DNA of 35,945 bases from CBDCRK01 sp965220955 (GCA_965220955.1 CBDCRK010000043.1:1-35945), one strand, 5' to 3'; counted from the stretch's first letter, positions 17,308-25,136 are shown. Notes: a model not told the origin generated them from the sequence alone. Translations and numbers: made by a program.

Positions 17308-18195
17308 ATGAAACTCTTTTCTTTGATCACCTCTATATGTTTGCTGGTCTCAAGTGCCGGCCTGGCCCTAGCCCAGCAAGACTTCAGCAAAGTCGAAATC
17401 AAGGCAACCCATGTTAACGGTAACATTCACATGCTGGAAGGATCGGGCGGTAACATTGGCGTTTCCGTAGGATCTGACGGTATTCTGCTGGTAGACGACC
17501 AGTTTGCTCCACTGGCGGATAAAATTCGAGCCGTCCTTAGGGACCTTGGTGGCGGCAAGCTAAAATTTATTCTCAACACCCACTGGCATGGCGATCACAC
17601 TGGCGGGAACGAAGTCTTTGGACCCGAAGCTCCGGTTATTGCCCATACCAATGTCCGTAAGCGACTGATGACCGAACAAAAGATCCGCAATCGGGTTATT
17701 CCGCCTAAACCTAAAGAAGCCTGGCCCGTTATTACCTTTGATGCCTCCCTATCGGTCCATTTCAACGGGGAAGAAATCAAAGTGATTCATTTCCCCCAGG
17801 GCCATACGGATGGGGATAGTGTTGTTTTCTTTACCGGATCCAACGTTGTCCATATGGGAGACGATTTCTTTCCCGAACGGTTTCCCTTTGTTGACCTTGA
17901 CAGTGGTGGAGATGTCGAAAGCCTGGCAAAAAACATTGAGGCAGTCATCGACCAGCTTCACCCTGAGGTCAAGGTTGTCTCTGGCCATGGACCGCTTTCT
18001 ACATTGGATGGCTTAAAAGCCTACCATCGCATGTTGGTTGAAACAACGGACACAGTCCGTCAGCAGGTGGCTGCGGGCAAGAACCTGGATGAAATCCAGG
18101 CCGAAGGTTTACCTGACAAATGGCAAACCTGGGGATCCGGGTTCATCCCCACTGACCGATGGATTGCAACCATCCACCGGAGTCTTACAAAATAG
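17308..18195 (+). CDS. Secreted metallo-beta-lactamase-fold hydrolase
   Basis: A 295-residue exported zinc hydrolase. The N-terminal signal peptide MKLFSLITSICLLVSSAGLA ends with LAQQ. The zinc motif HWHGDHTGG starts near residue 92, followed by His in PQGHTDGDSVVFF and in VSGHGPL, completing the usual metal ligands of the fold. ATG 17308 is preferred over ATG 17287 because AAGGAA lies 7 nt upstream of it and the signal peptide then begins correctly. Proteins of this subgroup are often called MBL-fold metallo-hydrolases of unknown substrate; true beta-lactamase activity cannot be claimed. It lies 35 bp after the epoxide hydrolase gene and 60 bp before the next SDR. Confidence 0.9.
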   Translation: MKLFSLITSICLLVSSAGLALAQQDFSKVEIKATHVNGNIHMLEGSGGNIGVSVGSDGILLVDDQFAPLADKIRAVLRDLGGGKLKFILNTHWHGDHTGGNEVFGPEAPVIAHTNVRKRLMTEQKIRNRVIPPKPKEAWPVITFDASLSVHFNGEEIKVIHFPQGHTDGDSVVFFTGSNVVHMGDDFFPERFPFVDLDSGGDVESLAKNIEAVIDQLHPEVKVVSGHGPLSTLDGLKAYHRMLVETTDTVRQQVAAGKNLDEIQAEGLPDKWQTWGSGFIPTDRWIATIHRSLTK

Positions 18196-18255
18196 TGCCC
18201 TTACCAACGAATATCCATTGGGGTAAGAGCAAACACAAATCAAGGAGGTATCAAC

Positions 18256-19017
18256 ATGGCAGGACGGCTGGAAGGTAAAGTTGCTCTAGTAACCGGCGGC
18301 GGCTCGGGGATCGGCAGGGCTTCTGCCCTAACGTTTGCCCGCGAAGGAGCCAAGGTCGTGGTGGCTGACGTGGTTGTTGATGGCGGTGAAGAAACCGTAG
18401 GGATGATCAAGAAAGCCGGTGGCGATGCCATCTTTGTCAAAGCGGACGTGTCCCAGGCAACCGAGGTAGAGGCATTGATCAACCAAGCGGTTGAAACCTA
18501 CGGGCGGTTAGATTGTGCCTACAATAATGCGGGCATTGAGGGAATAACAGCTTCTACCACCGAGTGCAGCGAAGAGAACTGGGAACGGGTTATTAGCATC
18601 AACCTTAAAGGTGTATGGCTATGCCTGAAGCATGAGATTCCTCAGATGCTCAAGCAGGGCAGTGGAGCCATTGTTAATACGTCGTCGGTAATGGGTCTGG
18701 TTGCTGGCCAGGGATTGCCAGCTTATGTTGCCAGCAAGCATGGAGTGGCCGGGCTGACCAAAACCGCGGCTCTGGAATACGCTAAAGCAGGCATTCGGGT
18801 CAATGCGGTTTGTCCGGGTGCTATCCGCACGCCCATGGTCGAACGCTTCCTTAACAAAGATCCACAGCTCGAGGCCCAGCTTACCGCGCAAGAGCCCGTT
18901 GGACGGATGGCGGCTCCAGAAGAGGTTGCCGAGGCTGTGGTGTGGTTATGCTCGGATGCCGCCTCGTTTGTCACCGGTCATACTATGTCCGTGGACGGTG
19001 GCTGGGTAGCACAGTGA
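18256..19017 (+). CDS. Short-chain dehydrogenase/reductase (glucose 1-dehydrogenase-like)
   Basis: Classical SDR, 253 residues. TGGGSGIG is at 13-20, Asp38 (VVADVV) suggests NAD(H) preference, NADVS-type acidic turn KADVSQ is at 62-67, and NNAG is at 90-93. Ser143/144 in NTSSVMG and Tyr157/Lys161 in YVASK form the catalytic set, and the C-terminal TGHTMSVDGGW is characteristic of the family. The start has an AAGGAGG site. The enzyme oxidises an alcohol or reduces a ketone; the exact substrate is unknown. A truncated copy of the same gene follows 81 bp downstream. Confidence 0.93.
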   Translation: MAGRLEGKVALVTGGGSGIGRASALTFAREGAKVVVADVVVDGGEETVGMIKKAGGDAIFVKADVSQATEVEALINQAVETYGRLDCAYNNAGIEGITASTTECSEENWERVISINLKGVWLCLKHEIPQMLKQGSGAIVNTSSVMGLVAGQGLPAYVASKHGVAGLTKTAALEYAKAGIRVNAVCPGAIRTPMVERFLNKDPQLEAQLTAQEPVGRMAAPEEVAEAVVWLCSDAASFVTGHTMSVDGGWVAQ

Positions 19018-19098
19018 AGGTAGAAAATGGGTGATAGCTTGGACAACCTAACCACACTGCCGGTGGGATGTTAAGACACTCTAAAGGGAGACAGCAAA

Positions 19099-19344
19099 AT
19101 GGCAGGACAACTGGCAGGCAAAGTTGCTCTAATAACGGGTGGAAGCGCGGGCATTGGCCGGGCTACTGCGCTGATGTTTGCTCGGGAAGGAGCCAAGGTC
19201 GTTGTTGCCGACGTAGTCGTTGAGGGTGGTGAAGAAACCGTAGGTATGATCAAGAAAGCTAATGGTGAAGCTATCTTTGTTAAAGCGGACGTGTCCCAGG
19301 CAACCGAGGTAGAGGCATTGATCAACCAAGCGGTTGAAACCTAA
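19099..19344 (+). pseudogene. Truncated tandem copy of the SDR gene
   Basis: The start, the AAAGGGAGA ribosome-binding site and the first 81 residues match the SDR at 18256 (TGGSAGIG at 13-20, REGAKVVVADVVVEGGEETVGMIKK), but the gene ends at a TAA formed at 19342-19344. It lacks the NNAG, catalytic Ser/Tyr/Lys and C-terminal parts, so it cannot be an active SDR. The first 180 or so bp differ from the parent at scattered sites, while the last 62 bp (19282-19343) are identical to 18439-18500. The break point is only 10 bp from the ancestral 3' end of the TPR-ATPase gene, so a rearrangement or an assembly join at this point is likely. Confidence 0.85.
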
Positions 19345-19449
19345 CTCAACACATCAAGATCCCCTGGTTTGATCTGTCTGTTGTTGTTCACGGATGCGTT
19401 GGGCAACATCTTGCCCGATCTCGAAGATCTCCTGCGCAGTATGCGGGCG

Positions 19450-19531
19450 CTCGTTCAAGAAAATCTGCAAACCTACCGTTAGTGGCTCTACTCGTTCAAG
19501 AAAATCTGCAAACCTACCGTTAGTGGCTCTA
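19450..19531. repeat. Perfect 41-bp tandem duplication at the 3' end of the TPR-ATPase gene
   Basis: The 41 bases at 19450-19490, beginning CTCGTTCAAG, are repeated exactly at 19491-19531. As 41 is not a multiple of three, the leftward gene changes frame and meets a TAG built at the junction (19488-19490). Confidence 0.95.
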
Positions 19532-22130
19532 CTATCTCTGCGGCTTGCGATTCAGTAACCATCTTTAGGATCTCTTTGGCGTAGCCAGCGGCGGCGGCGG
19601 GAATAAGGAATTCCTTCGCGCACCGGATGACATCTTCTTCGGTTGCAGCGGTATCTAGGAAAGACGGTGCCAGCTTTAATGCTTCCTTCCACTTGCCCCG
19701 AGCTCCTAGAATCGTTACCAAAGTGTGCAGCACATTCCAATCATCAGCCTTTTTATCTGCAGCCTCCTGTGCCCAGAGCTCCGCGTCTGCAAGATAGTCT
19801 GTTAAGCCGGCTTCGTAGAAAACCCAGGCGAGATCGTTTAGATTTTCAATAGTTCTTTCCGACTGCTCCAGATACTGCTGGGCTTGATGGTATACGGTTT
19901 GGGGATCATCTCCACGCGTCAAGCGAAGCTCGATGAGAAATGGCCATACCCAGGAATTCCTGCCCTGCAGATCGATAGTAGCGAGATATGCCTGCTCCGC
20001 CTCATTGTAACGTTTTAAGTGCCGGTGGAGAAGTTGGCTGAGTTCTGCCCAGCCCCACGCAACGTTCGGCTCCAGCTCAATCGCCTTCCGATATGCCTGC
20101 TCGGCTTCTTCGTAACGATCCAAGTGTTCATACAATAGCAGGCCAAGATTTGCCCAAGCCCAGGCATAATCCGGCTCCAGCTCAATCGCCTTCCGATATG
20201 CCTGCTCGGCTTCTTCATAGCGCTCTAAATTATCTTGCAAAAGAACGCCTAGCTGCGACCAAGCCCAGCTAGAGTCGGGTATAAGCTCGATCGCCTTGCG
20301 GTACGCCTGTTCTGCCCCATCGTAACGCTCCAAGTGTTCATGTAATAGCCGGCCAAGATTTGCCCAAGCCCAGGCATAATCCGGCTCCAGCTCAATCGCC
20401 TTCCGATACGCCTGCTCTGCCTCTTCAAAACGAGCTAGGTGTTCATGCAATAGCCGACCAAGATTTGCCCAAGCCCAGGCATAATCCGGCTCCAGCTCAA
20501 TCGCCTTCCGATACAGCTGTTCCGCTTCTTCAAAACGATCTAGGCGTTCGTGCAGAAGCTCGCCCAAACTAGCCCAAGCCTCAGGGTAATGAGGATCAAG
20601 TTTGAGGGCTTCACGGTAGGCTTGCTCTGCTTCGTGGAGCCGCTCTGGTTCCTTTTGCAAGGCGTCACCACGCTGGATCCAGGCGGCAGCATCTTGAGGT
20701 TCCACAGCAAAAGCCCCATCCTCCTCACTAGGCATCTTTGTCTGGGCCTTGTAAGGAAGCTCGGGCTGTTCAACCCCCAGCAGATTTGCAAGGCTGCGCA
20801 CCGAGTCTGGAATGTCTGAAGTTGTGAAGAAATCGTCTGGCGTAGCTTGTACAATTCTTCTTTTAAGCTCAGGTCGCGGTGCCAAATTGACAATCTCTTG
20901 ATAAGCCCAGTAAAGGTCCTCGCGCCGTTCAGGATCAAGCCGGCCAGCTTCCTCAGCAAGTTTTGCAGCAGATTTCACTAGCTCCTCGCCTTCGTAGAAT
21001 TGCACCATAAAGATGACTACTGCGCGGACGCGATTTGAAGGATGACCTCGTCGGCGCAGTAGATAGTAAATATTGTACAAACGCTCGGCCGCTTGGTATA
21101 GCTTTTTACGGCTGGAGCTGTTGACAACCATTACTGCTCCACGATCGACTAACCGATGAAGTAATGCACTGACCTTGCTCACCTCCATGCGGGCCGCCTG
21201 CGCGACCTCTCGGGCGTTTGCTGGACTCCAGAAATCCAAGAGGATCACAAAGACTTTGCGCTCTGCAGCGGCAAGGCTGTCAAGGTGGCTTTTGAAATAC
21301 TCTGTATGGTCGTCAATGAGTTGGATAAGGTGGTCCATGAGTTCCCGGAAGGACCTTTTTGCTACGAAGGCAGCAAGGATTTTCAAGAGACGCGGGTTGC
21401 CGCCAGTCAGGATTTGTATAGGCCGCAAGCGAGACCTCAGTACTTTGACCCCCGAGACGGCCTCCCACAGCGTTCGACATTCTTTTTGGTCCAGCGGCTT
21501 TAATTCATGGAATGAGAAAAGCTCAAACCATGCTTTGTCAATACTTTCTATCTCCTTGAAATGAGTGGTCGCAGTACCAAGCATCATCAGGCGTGGTTCG
21601 TTCTGTAGTGTATGCCGCAAGTCCCAATCATCATGACCTCCTAACTGTTCCCCGAGAAGCATATTTAGGTTTTCAACAATCAGCAGGACGCGCTTGCCTT
21701 GTTCATCTGCAAAGTCCATCAACTGGGCCAGGGCACGCTCGCGCAATCGGTTCTCACTATGCTCCGCTTTCAGGTCCTTGTATGCACAGTACCAGCGTGA
21801 GTCTTTAGTCTGATCCGCTAGATGGAACAGGGCCTCTAACCAGAACTCGCCTGGACTCAATACCTCATACGCTTCCTCGGGAAAGACAAGGGGGAACCAT
21901 TGGCTGCTTAGGGCTAGGTTAGCTCGAACCTCTGCAGCCACCCGGAGTACCAGCATGGTCTTACCAATGCCGCGTGGGCCTATCACAAGAACGTGCTGGT
22001 TGGATGGTCCGGTATTTTCACGAAGCGTTTCTAAAATCAATTCGAGGTAATGCTCCCGCACAACGAACGAGCGGATTAGTTCCTCGTCACCACGAAAGCC
22101 CGGGTTGTATTTGAGCTGGGGCAGAGCCAT
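19488..22130 (-). CDS. P-loop ATPase fused to winged-helix-like region and seven TPRs
   Basis: An 880-residue cytoplasmic protein. The N-terminal AAA/STAND-type ATPase has Walker A GPRGIGKT (51-58), a Walker B-like strand VLLIVEN (148-154, Glu in place of the usual second Asp) and a sensor-like LGTATTH (about 184-190). A winged-helix-like region follows near 295-355 (WSPANAREVAQAARMEVSKVSALLHRLVDRGAV). Then seven TPR units of 35 residues run from about 497 to 741, such as AEQAYRKAIELEPDYAWAWA. This build suits a sensor whose TPRs bind a partner or ligand and whose ATPase switches state. The current stop is created by a 41-bp duplication; without it the protein would continue 31 residues to 19354. 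It starts 3 bp after the stop of the partner ATPase, so the two are surely co-transcribed. Function unknown. Confidence 0.85.
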   Translation of the reverse strand: MALPQLKYNPGFRGDEELIRSFVVREHYLELILETLRENTGPSNQHVLVIGPRGIGKTMLVLRVAAEVRANLALSSQWFPLVFPEEAYEVLSPGEFWLEALFHLADQTKDSRWYCAYKDLKAEHSENRLRERALAQLMDFADEQGKRVLLIVENLNMLLGEQLGGHDDWDLRHTLQNEPRLMMLGTATTHFKEIESIDKAWFELFSFHELKPLDQKECRTLWEAVSGVKVLRSRLRPIQILTGGNPRLLKILAAFVAKRSFRELMDHLIQLIDDHTEYFKSHLDSLAAAERKVFVILLDFWSPANAREVAQAARMEVSKVSALLHRLVDRGAVMVVNSSSRKKLYQAAERLYNIYYLLRRRGHPSNRVRAVVIFMVQFYEGEELVKSAAKLAEEAGRLDPERREDLYWAYQEIVNLAPRPELKRRIVQATPDDFFTTSDIPDSVRSLANLLGVEQPELPYKAQTKMPSEEDGAFAVEPQDAAAWIQRGDALQKEPERLHEAEQAYREALKLDPHYPEAWASLGELLHERLDRFEEAEQLYRKAIELEPDYAWAWANLGRLLHEHLARFEEAEQAYRKAIELEPDYAWAWANLGRLLHEHLERYDGAEQAYRKAIELIPDSSWAWSQLGVLLQDNLERYEEAEQAYRKAIELEPDYAWAWANLGLLLYEHLDRYEEAEQAYRKAIELEPNVAWGWAELSQLLHRHLKRYNEAEQAYLATIDLQGRNSWVWPFLIELRLTRGDDPQTVYHQAQQYLEQSERTIENLNDLAWVFYEAGLTDYLADAELWAQEAADKKADDWNVLHTLVTILGARGKWKEALKLAPSFLDTAATEEDVIRCAKEFLIPAAAAGYAKEILKMVTESQAAEIVEPLTVGLQIFLNE
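19985..20640. repeat. 105-bp tandem DNA repeats encoding the TPR array
   Basis: The TPR units are nearly identical in DNA. The string GCATAATCCGGCTCCAGCTC begins at 20164, 20374 and 20479, that is at multiples of 105 bp. Such uniform repeats can gain or lose units by recombination, so the unit number may vary between strains. Confidence 0.85.
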
Positions 22131-22133
22131 AGC

Positions 22134-23393
22134 TTACTCCTTCCGTTTGCAGGCAGGTAGAAAGCTAAAGCCAAAACGTGCCTTCCACCAATCCTTCAGC
22201 AATTTTGAGACGAACTTGTAGGCGTCTCCCTCTTTGCGTAGGTAACCGTCGTGTTCCAGAATGCCCAGGATTTCGCGCAGGATATCAGCGGAGCGCCGGT
22301 TTTCACTTTCAAGAGCATACTCCTGGCACAAGATCTCGGCGGCTTCCGTAGTGAGATGGCTAGTCACTGCAGCCTCCGAAAGGAGATCCAAAGCCAGCGG
22401 ATGGAGCTCTGGACCGAGCACCATTTTCAGGCGCTCTTCTAGATGACTTAATTCAGCATGGCCTCGAGTACTGAGCATTTCGCGTTCATATACCTCCGTC
22501 ACCAACTCCTCTGAGACTTCTTGGAGACTACGTAATTTGCAAGCCCGATAGACATGGTCAAAAAACATTTGAACATGATGAGGAATATAGGACCCGAGCC
22601 GCTCCAATATTTGCTTTATGGCCTCTGGGTGGAAGGTGAGGTTGTACTCATTTGCTAGTGCTTGTAAACAACCTGCAGCGGCAGTAGAGGTCCAGGGGCT
22701 CAAATCGAAAGGAGTGAATGTATTTATCGTAGCGCTGAGCCCAGCCTGTTGAAGGATTGGCTCGAGGCCAATGGAGCCGGTCACTACAAGCCGCACTTTA
22801 CCTCGGTGGCGGATACTATTCTCACGGAGCCATGACATGAAGGCGTCTGTCTGCCGTCGGCGCTCCGGAGTGATTTGATAGTTGGCACCCTTGAGCAAGC
22901 GATTCACTAAAATGGGCACCTCATCGAAGAACACCACCACAGGTTTCTCGGACGCAGCAAGCGCTGTGAAGAGGCTATCGCCTTTTGCTTGCCAGTCGCC
23001 TCCGGTGAGACCGCTGCGTAAAGTGACAGTGAGGTCTTCGATCTGGAGCGATTCAATGTGTTCGGTGACCTTACTAAAAATGTTCGCAAAAACGCCCTCA
23101 GTCTTGTCCCAGAGTGAACCGTGAGGGCGAGTGGCGACGCCTAATTGTGCGATCGCGTCGGCGGGCAGCTCAGCCTTTTGCAGGTCCACATGTAAGCACA
23201 AGTAGCGGTCCTCCATGCGCCGGGCTGCTTCACGCATTAGGCTTGTCTTTCCAATCCGTCTTTGAGCAACCAGCAATAGGTGGGCACCTTCCTTAAGATA
23301 TTCGATGAAGAGTTCGAGTTCTTGCTCTCGGTCCCAGAAGCTGTCCCCGACCGCCCAGTTACCAAGTGCCCGTTTTAGTCTCAGTTTATTCAT
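22134..23393 (-). CDS. STAND/archaeal-type ATPase, first gene of a two-ATPase operon
   Basis: A 419-residue cytoplasmic P-loop ATPase. Walker A reads AQRRIGKTS (43-51), typical of the archaeal-ATPase/MNS STAND group. Walker B is VVVFFDE (Asp157, Glu158) and a sensor-like RLVVTGS follows near 210. A helical region comes next, then a winged-helix-like C-terminus ending YKFVSKLLKDWWKARFG, a segment characteristic of this group. I choose ATG 23393. The longer reading from 23456 would translate the operator-like repeats as WQQNCWQQNCW and overlap the -10 element of the apparent promoter. Neither start has a good ribosome-binding site. The next gene follows after 3 bp. Members of this group are often linked to defence or signalling; the role here is unknown. 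Confidence 0.82.
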   Translation of the reverse strand: MNKLRLKRALGNWAVGDSFWDREQELELFIEYLKEGAHLLLVAQRRIGKTSLMREAARRMEDRYLCLHVDLQKAELPADAIAQLGVATRPHGSLWDKTEGVFANIFSKVTEHIESLQIEDLTVTLRSGLTGGDWQAKGDSLFTALAASEKPVVVFFDEVPILVNRLLKGANYQITPERRRQTDAFMSWLRENSIRHRGKVRLVVTGSIGLEPILQQAGLSATINTFTPFDLSPWTSTAAAGCLQALANEYNLTFHPEAIKQILERLGSYIPHHVQMFFDHVYRACKLRSLQEVSEELVTEVYEREMLSTRGHAELSHLEERLKMVLGPELHPLALDLLSEAAVTSHLTTEAAEILCQEYALESENRRSADILREILGILEHDGYLRKEGDAYKFVSKLLKDWWKARFGFSFLPACKRKE

Positions 23394-23403
23394 AAGTTTA
23401 TGC

Positions 23404-23484
23404 CAACAATTTTGTTGCCAACAATTTTGTTGCCAAACTATGAAAAATCGAAACATCTGTCAATATATGCCAACAATTTTGTTG
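23404..23484. repeat. Three copies of the inverted repeat CAACAATTTTGTTG
   Basis: Identical 14-bp sites (arms CAACAA and TTGTTG around TT) lie at 23404-23417, 23419-23432 and 23471-23484. The first two are 15 bp apart, about one and a half helical turns. Two lie just downstream of the -10 of the leftward promoter and the third just upstream of its -35, the layout of an operator bound by a dimeric repressor. Confidence 0.85.
23435..23463 (-). promoter_or_regulatory. Sigma70-like promoter of the two-ATPase operon
   Basis: On the minus strand a perfect -35 hexamer TTGACA (23458-23463) is followed by a 17-nt spacer (23441-23457) and a weaker -10, TAGTTT (23435-23440). Transcription would begin near 23428, inside one of the inverted repeats, about 35 nt before the ATG at 23393. 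Confidence 0.55.
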
Positions 23485-23497
23485 TCATTATTTGGAG

Positions 23498-23879
23498 ATG
23501 AAGATTCCTTACGTCCTGTTGAAACCGAAACCCTACTTCTCTGCCTCAACGGCGGCCCTTGACGCTGTGGGCCAAGGGAAAGTAGAGAGATACATTACAG
23601 GGCATGCTGTCACCACACTTGCCTATCTTTTCCAGAGACGGCTTAGCTCCGCAAAAAGCAGGCGTGTTCTTGCTGACCTATTGTCGAAGATGTGTGTAGC
23701 CCCTATAACTGATGTGGCAGTCCGGCGGGCTTTGAGCGGAACCTAAAGATTTTGAAGACGCTGTCAGTCATGCAGCAGCCCAGGAAGCTGGAGTCTCTGT
23801 GATCGTGACCCGCAACGTTAGTGATTTCGTTAGGAGCACTATGCCTGCTGTACTACCAGAGGTCTTTCGTCCTGAATAG
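23498..23879 (+). pseudogene. PIN-domain toxin (VapC-like), deleted and frameshifted
   Basis: The first frame (ATG 23498) reads MKIPYVLLKPKPYFSAST, then ALDAVGQGKVERYITGHAVTTLAYLFQRRL, as in small PIN-domain ribonucleases. It stops at 23744-23746. A one-base frame change near 23738 restores the rest: DFEDAVSHAAAQEAGVSVIV, then TRNVSDFVRSTMPAVLPE, ending at TAG 23877-23879. The N-terminal segment that should hold the first catalytic Asp (the DTNV motif) is missing, so about 8-9 codons seem deleted as well. No antitoxin gene is found upstream, only the inverted repeats. The product should be inactive even if the frameshift is a sequencing error. Confidence 0.8.
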
Positions 23880-23897
23880 TGATTAAGGAGATTGTGT

Positions 23898-25040
23898 ATG
23901 CGTCAGTCTCTCAATAAGTCCATGGTTCTTTTCACCGCTCTTCTGAGCATGGCATGCACGGTACGGTTGGCCCAGGCACAAACCACCTACCAAACCAAGG
24001 ACGGGTTTTCGTTTCGCGTGGAGGTGGTGGTCGGAAATCTGGAGATTCCCTGGGCTCTGGCTTTTGCTTCTGACGGTAGGATTTTTGTTACTGAGCGGCC
24101 TGGCCGAGTGCAGATAGTGGAGAACGGAAAGCTGCGTCCAGAGCCGGCAGGGACTATTGCTGAAGTTGTCCACATTGGTGAAGGTGGCCTTATGGGCCTT
24201 GCCCTGGACCCGCAGTTTGCCGAGAACCATCTGCTCTACATGTGCTATACCGCTCGTAACCAACATGGAACGCTAATCAACCGTGTAGTGCGGTACCGTG
24301 AGGACTCAGGCAAAATCGTGGAGCCCAAGACTATCTTTGACGATATTCCCGGCGCTCGCTTTCATGATGGCTGCCGAGTGCGCTTTGGTCCAGATCAAAA
24401 GCTCTATGTTACAACTGGCGATGCTGTGGACCGCGACCTGGCTCCCCAAATGCACAGCATGGCGGGCAAGATTCTGCGCTTAAACCCCGACGGAACCACC
24501 CCTTCGGATAATCCTTTTCCCAACTCACCCATATTCTCCTTAGGCCATCGTAATCCCCAGGGGCTTGACTGGCATCCCATGACTGGAGTTGCCTTCAGCA
24601 CTGAGCACGGACCTTCCGGCTTTGACGGCGCACCCGGCGGTGATGAGATGAATCTTATTGAAGCCGGAAAGAATTACGGCTGGCCTATGATCCACCATCA
24701 AGAGACACGGACCGGCATGGAAAGCCCCTTGCTTGAATTCACGCCAGCCAACGGCCCGGCAAGCGGCGCCTTCTACCAGGGAGACCGGCTCTCCGGGTTT
24801 AAGAACAACTTTTTCTTTGGCGCGGTGCGCGGTAGATACCTCTATCGGGTGGCACTCAAGCCGCCGGAATACCGCAGCGTGGAGTCACATGAAGCGTTGT
24901 TGGCCAATGTTTTTGGTCGTATTCGTGAGGTAGCTGATGGGCCTGATGGGGCCCTCTACTTTACTACCAGCAATCGTGACGGCCGTGCCCAGCCACAGCC
25001 TGACGACGACCGCCTCCTGCGCATTGTGCCGGAAAAATAG
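23898..25040 (+). CDS. PQQ-dependent sugar dehydrogenase (GSDH/Asd family)
   Basis: A 380-residue exported six-bladed beta-propeller enzyme that oxidises aldose sugars or sorbosone with PQQ. The signal peptide has a hydrophobic core MVLFTALLSMACTV and a probable cleavage after LAQA. Family segments include LEIPWALAFASDGRIFVTERPGR, GEGGLMGLALDPQFAENHLLY, RFHDGCRVRFGPDQKLYVTTGD, SLGHRNPQGL, STEHGPSGFDGAPGGDEMN and YGWP. The ATG at 23898 follows AAGGAG (23884-23889) by 8 nt. Cofactor PQQ is inferred from the family. It acts in the periplasm. The stop codon's last base begins a hairpin. Confidence 0.92.
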   Translation: MRQSLNKSMVLFTALLSMACTVRLAQAQTTYQTKDGFSFRVEVVVGNLEIPWALAFASDGRIFVTERPGRVQIVENGKLRPEPAGTIAEVVHIGEGGLMGLALDPQFAENHLLYMCYTARNQHGTLINRVVRYREDSGKIVEPKTIFDDIPGARFHDGCRVRFGPDQKLYVTTGDAVDRDLAPQMHSMAGKILRLNPDGTTPSDNPFPNSPIFSLGHRNPQGLDWHPMTGVAFSTEHGPSGFDGAPGGDEMNLIEAGKNYGWPMIHHQETRTGMESPLLEFTPANGPASGAFYQGDRLSGFKNNFFFGAVRGRYLYRVALKPPEYRSVESHEALLANVFGRIREVADGPDGALYFTTSNRDGRAQPQPDDDRLLRIVPEK

Positions 25041-25062
25041 GGGCGAATCTTGTATTCGCCCC
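25040..25062 (+). repeat. Perfect 9-bp hairpin directly after the sugar dehydrogenase gene
   Basis: GGGGCGAAT (25040-25048) pairs with ATTCGCCCC (25054-25062) around CTTGT. No T-run follows, so it is not a classic intrinsic terminator, though it may still protect the mRNA end or act as a terminator with the next hairpin. It looks like a mobile hairpin repeat. Confidence 0.8.
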
Positions 25063-25081
25063 ATTCTCTGCGGTTCCCTCA

Positions 25082-25102
25082 GGGCGATCACCAGGATCGC
25101 CC
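25082..25102 (+). repeat. Second GGGCGAT hairpin
   Basis: GGGCGAT (25082-25088) pairs with ATCGCCC (25096-25102) around CACCAGG. The arms begin with the same GGGCGA as the previous hairpin, 20 bp upstream, so both probably belong to one palindromic repeat family sited between convergent genes. Confidence 0.75.
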
Positions 25103-25136
25103 CTCCAGGATGGTGGCTAGATTGCCCGGCCGGGTC

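Noticed and set aside
19985..20640. CRISPR-like regular repeats
   Set aside because: The 105-bp period is the coding repeat of a TPR array in a continuous frame; there are no short repeats with unique spacers.
23404..23432. Plasmid-type iterons
   Set aside because: Only three copies, palindromic rather than directional, flanking a promoter, with no replication-initiator gene nearby; operators explain them better.
25040..25062. Intrinsic terminator
   Set aside because: The stem is strong but no T-run follows on either strand, so I list it as a hairpin repeat.
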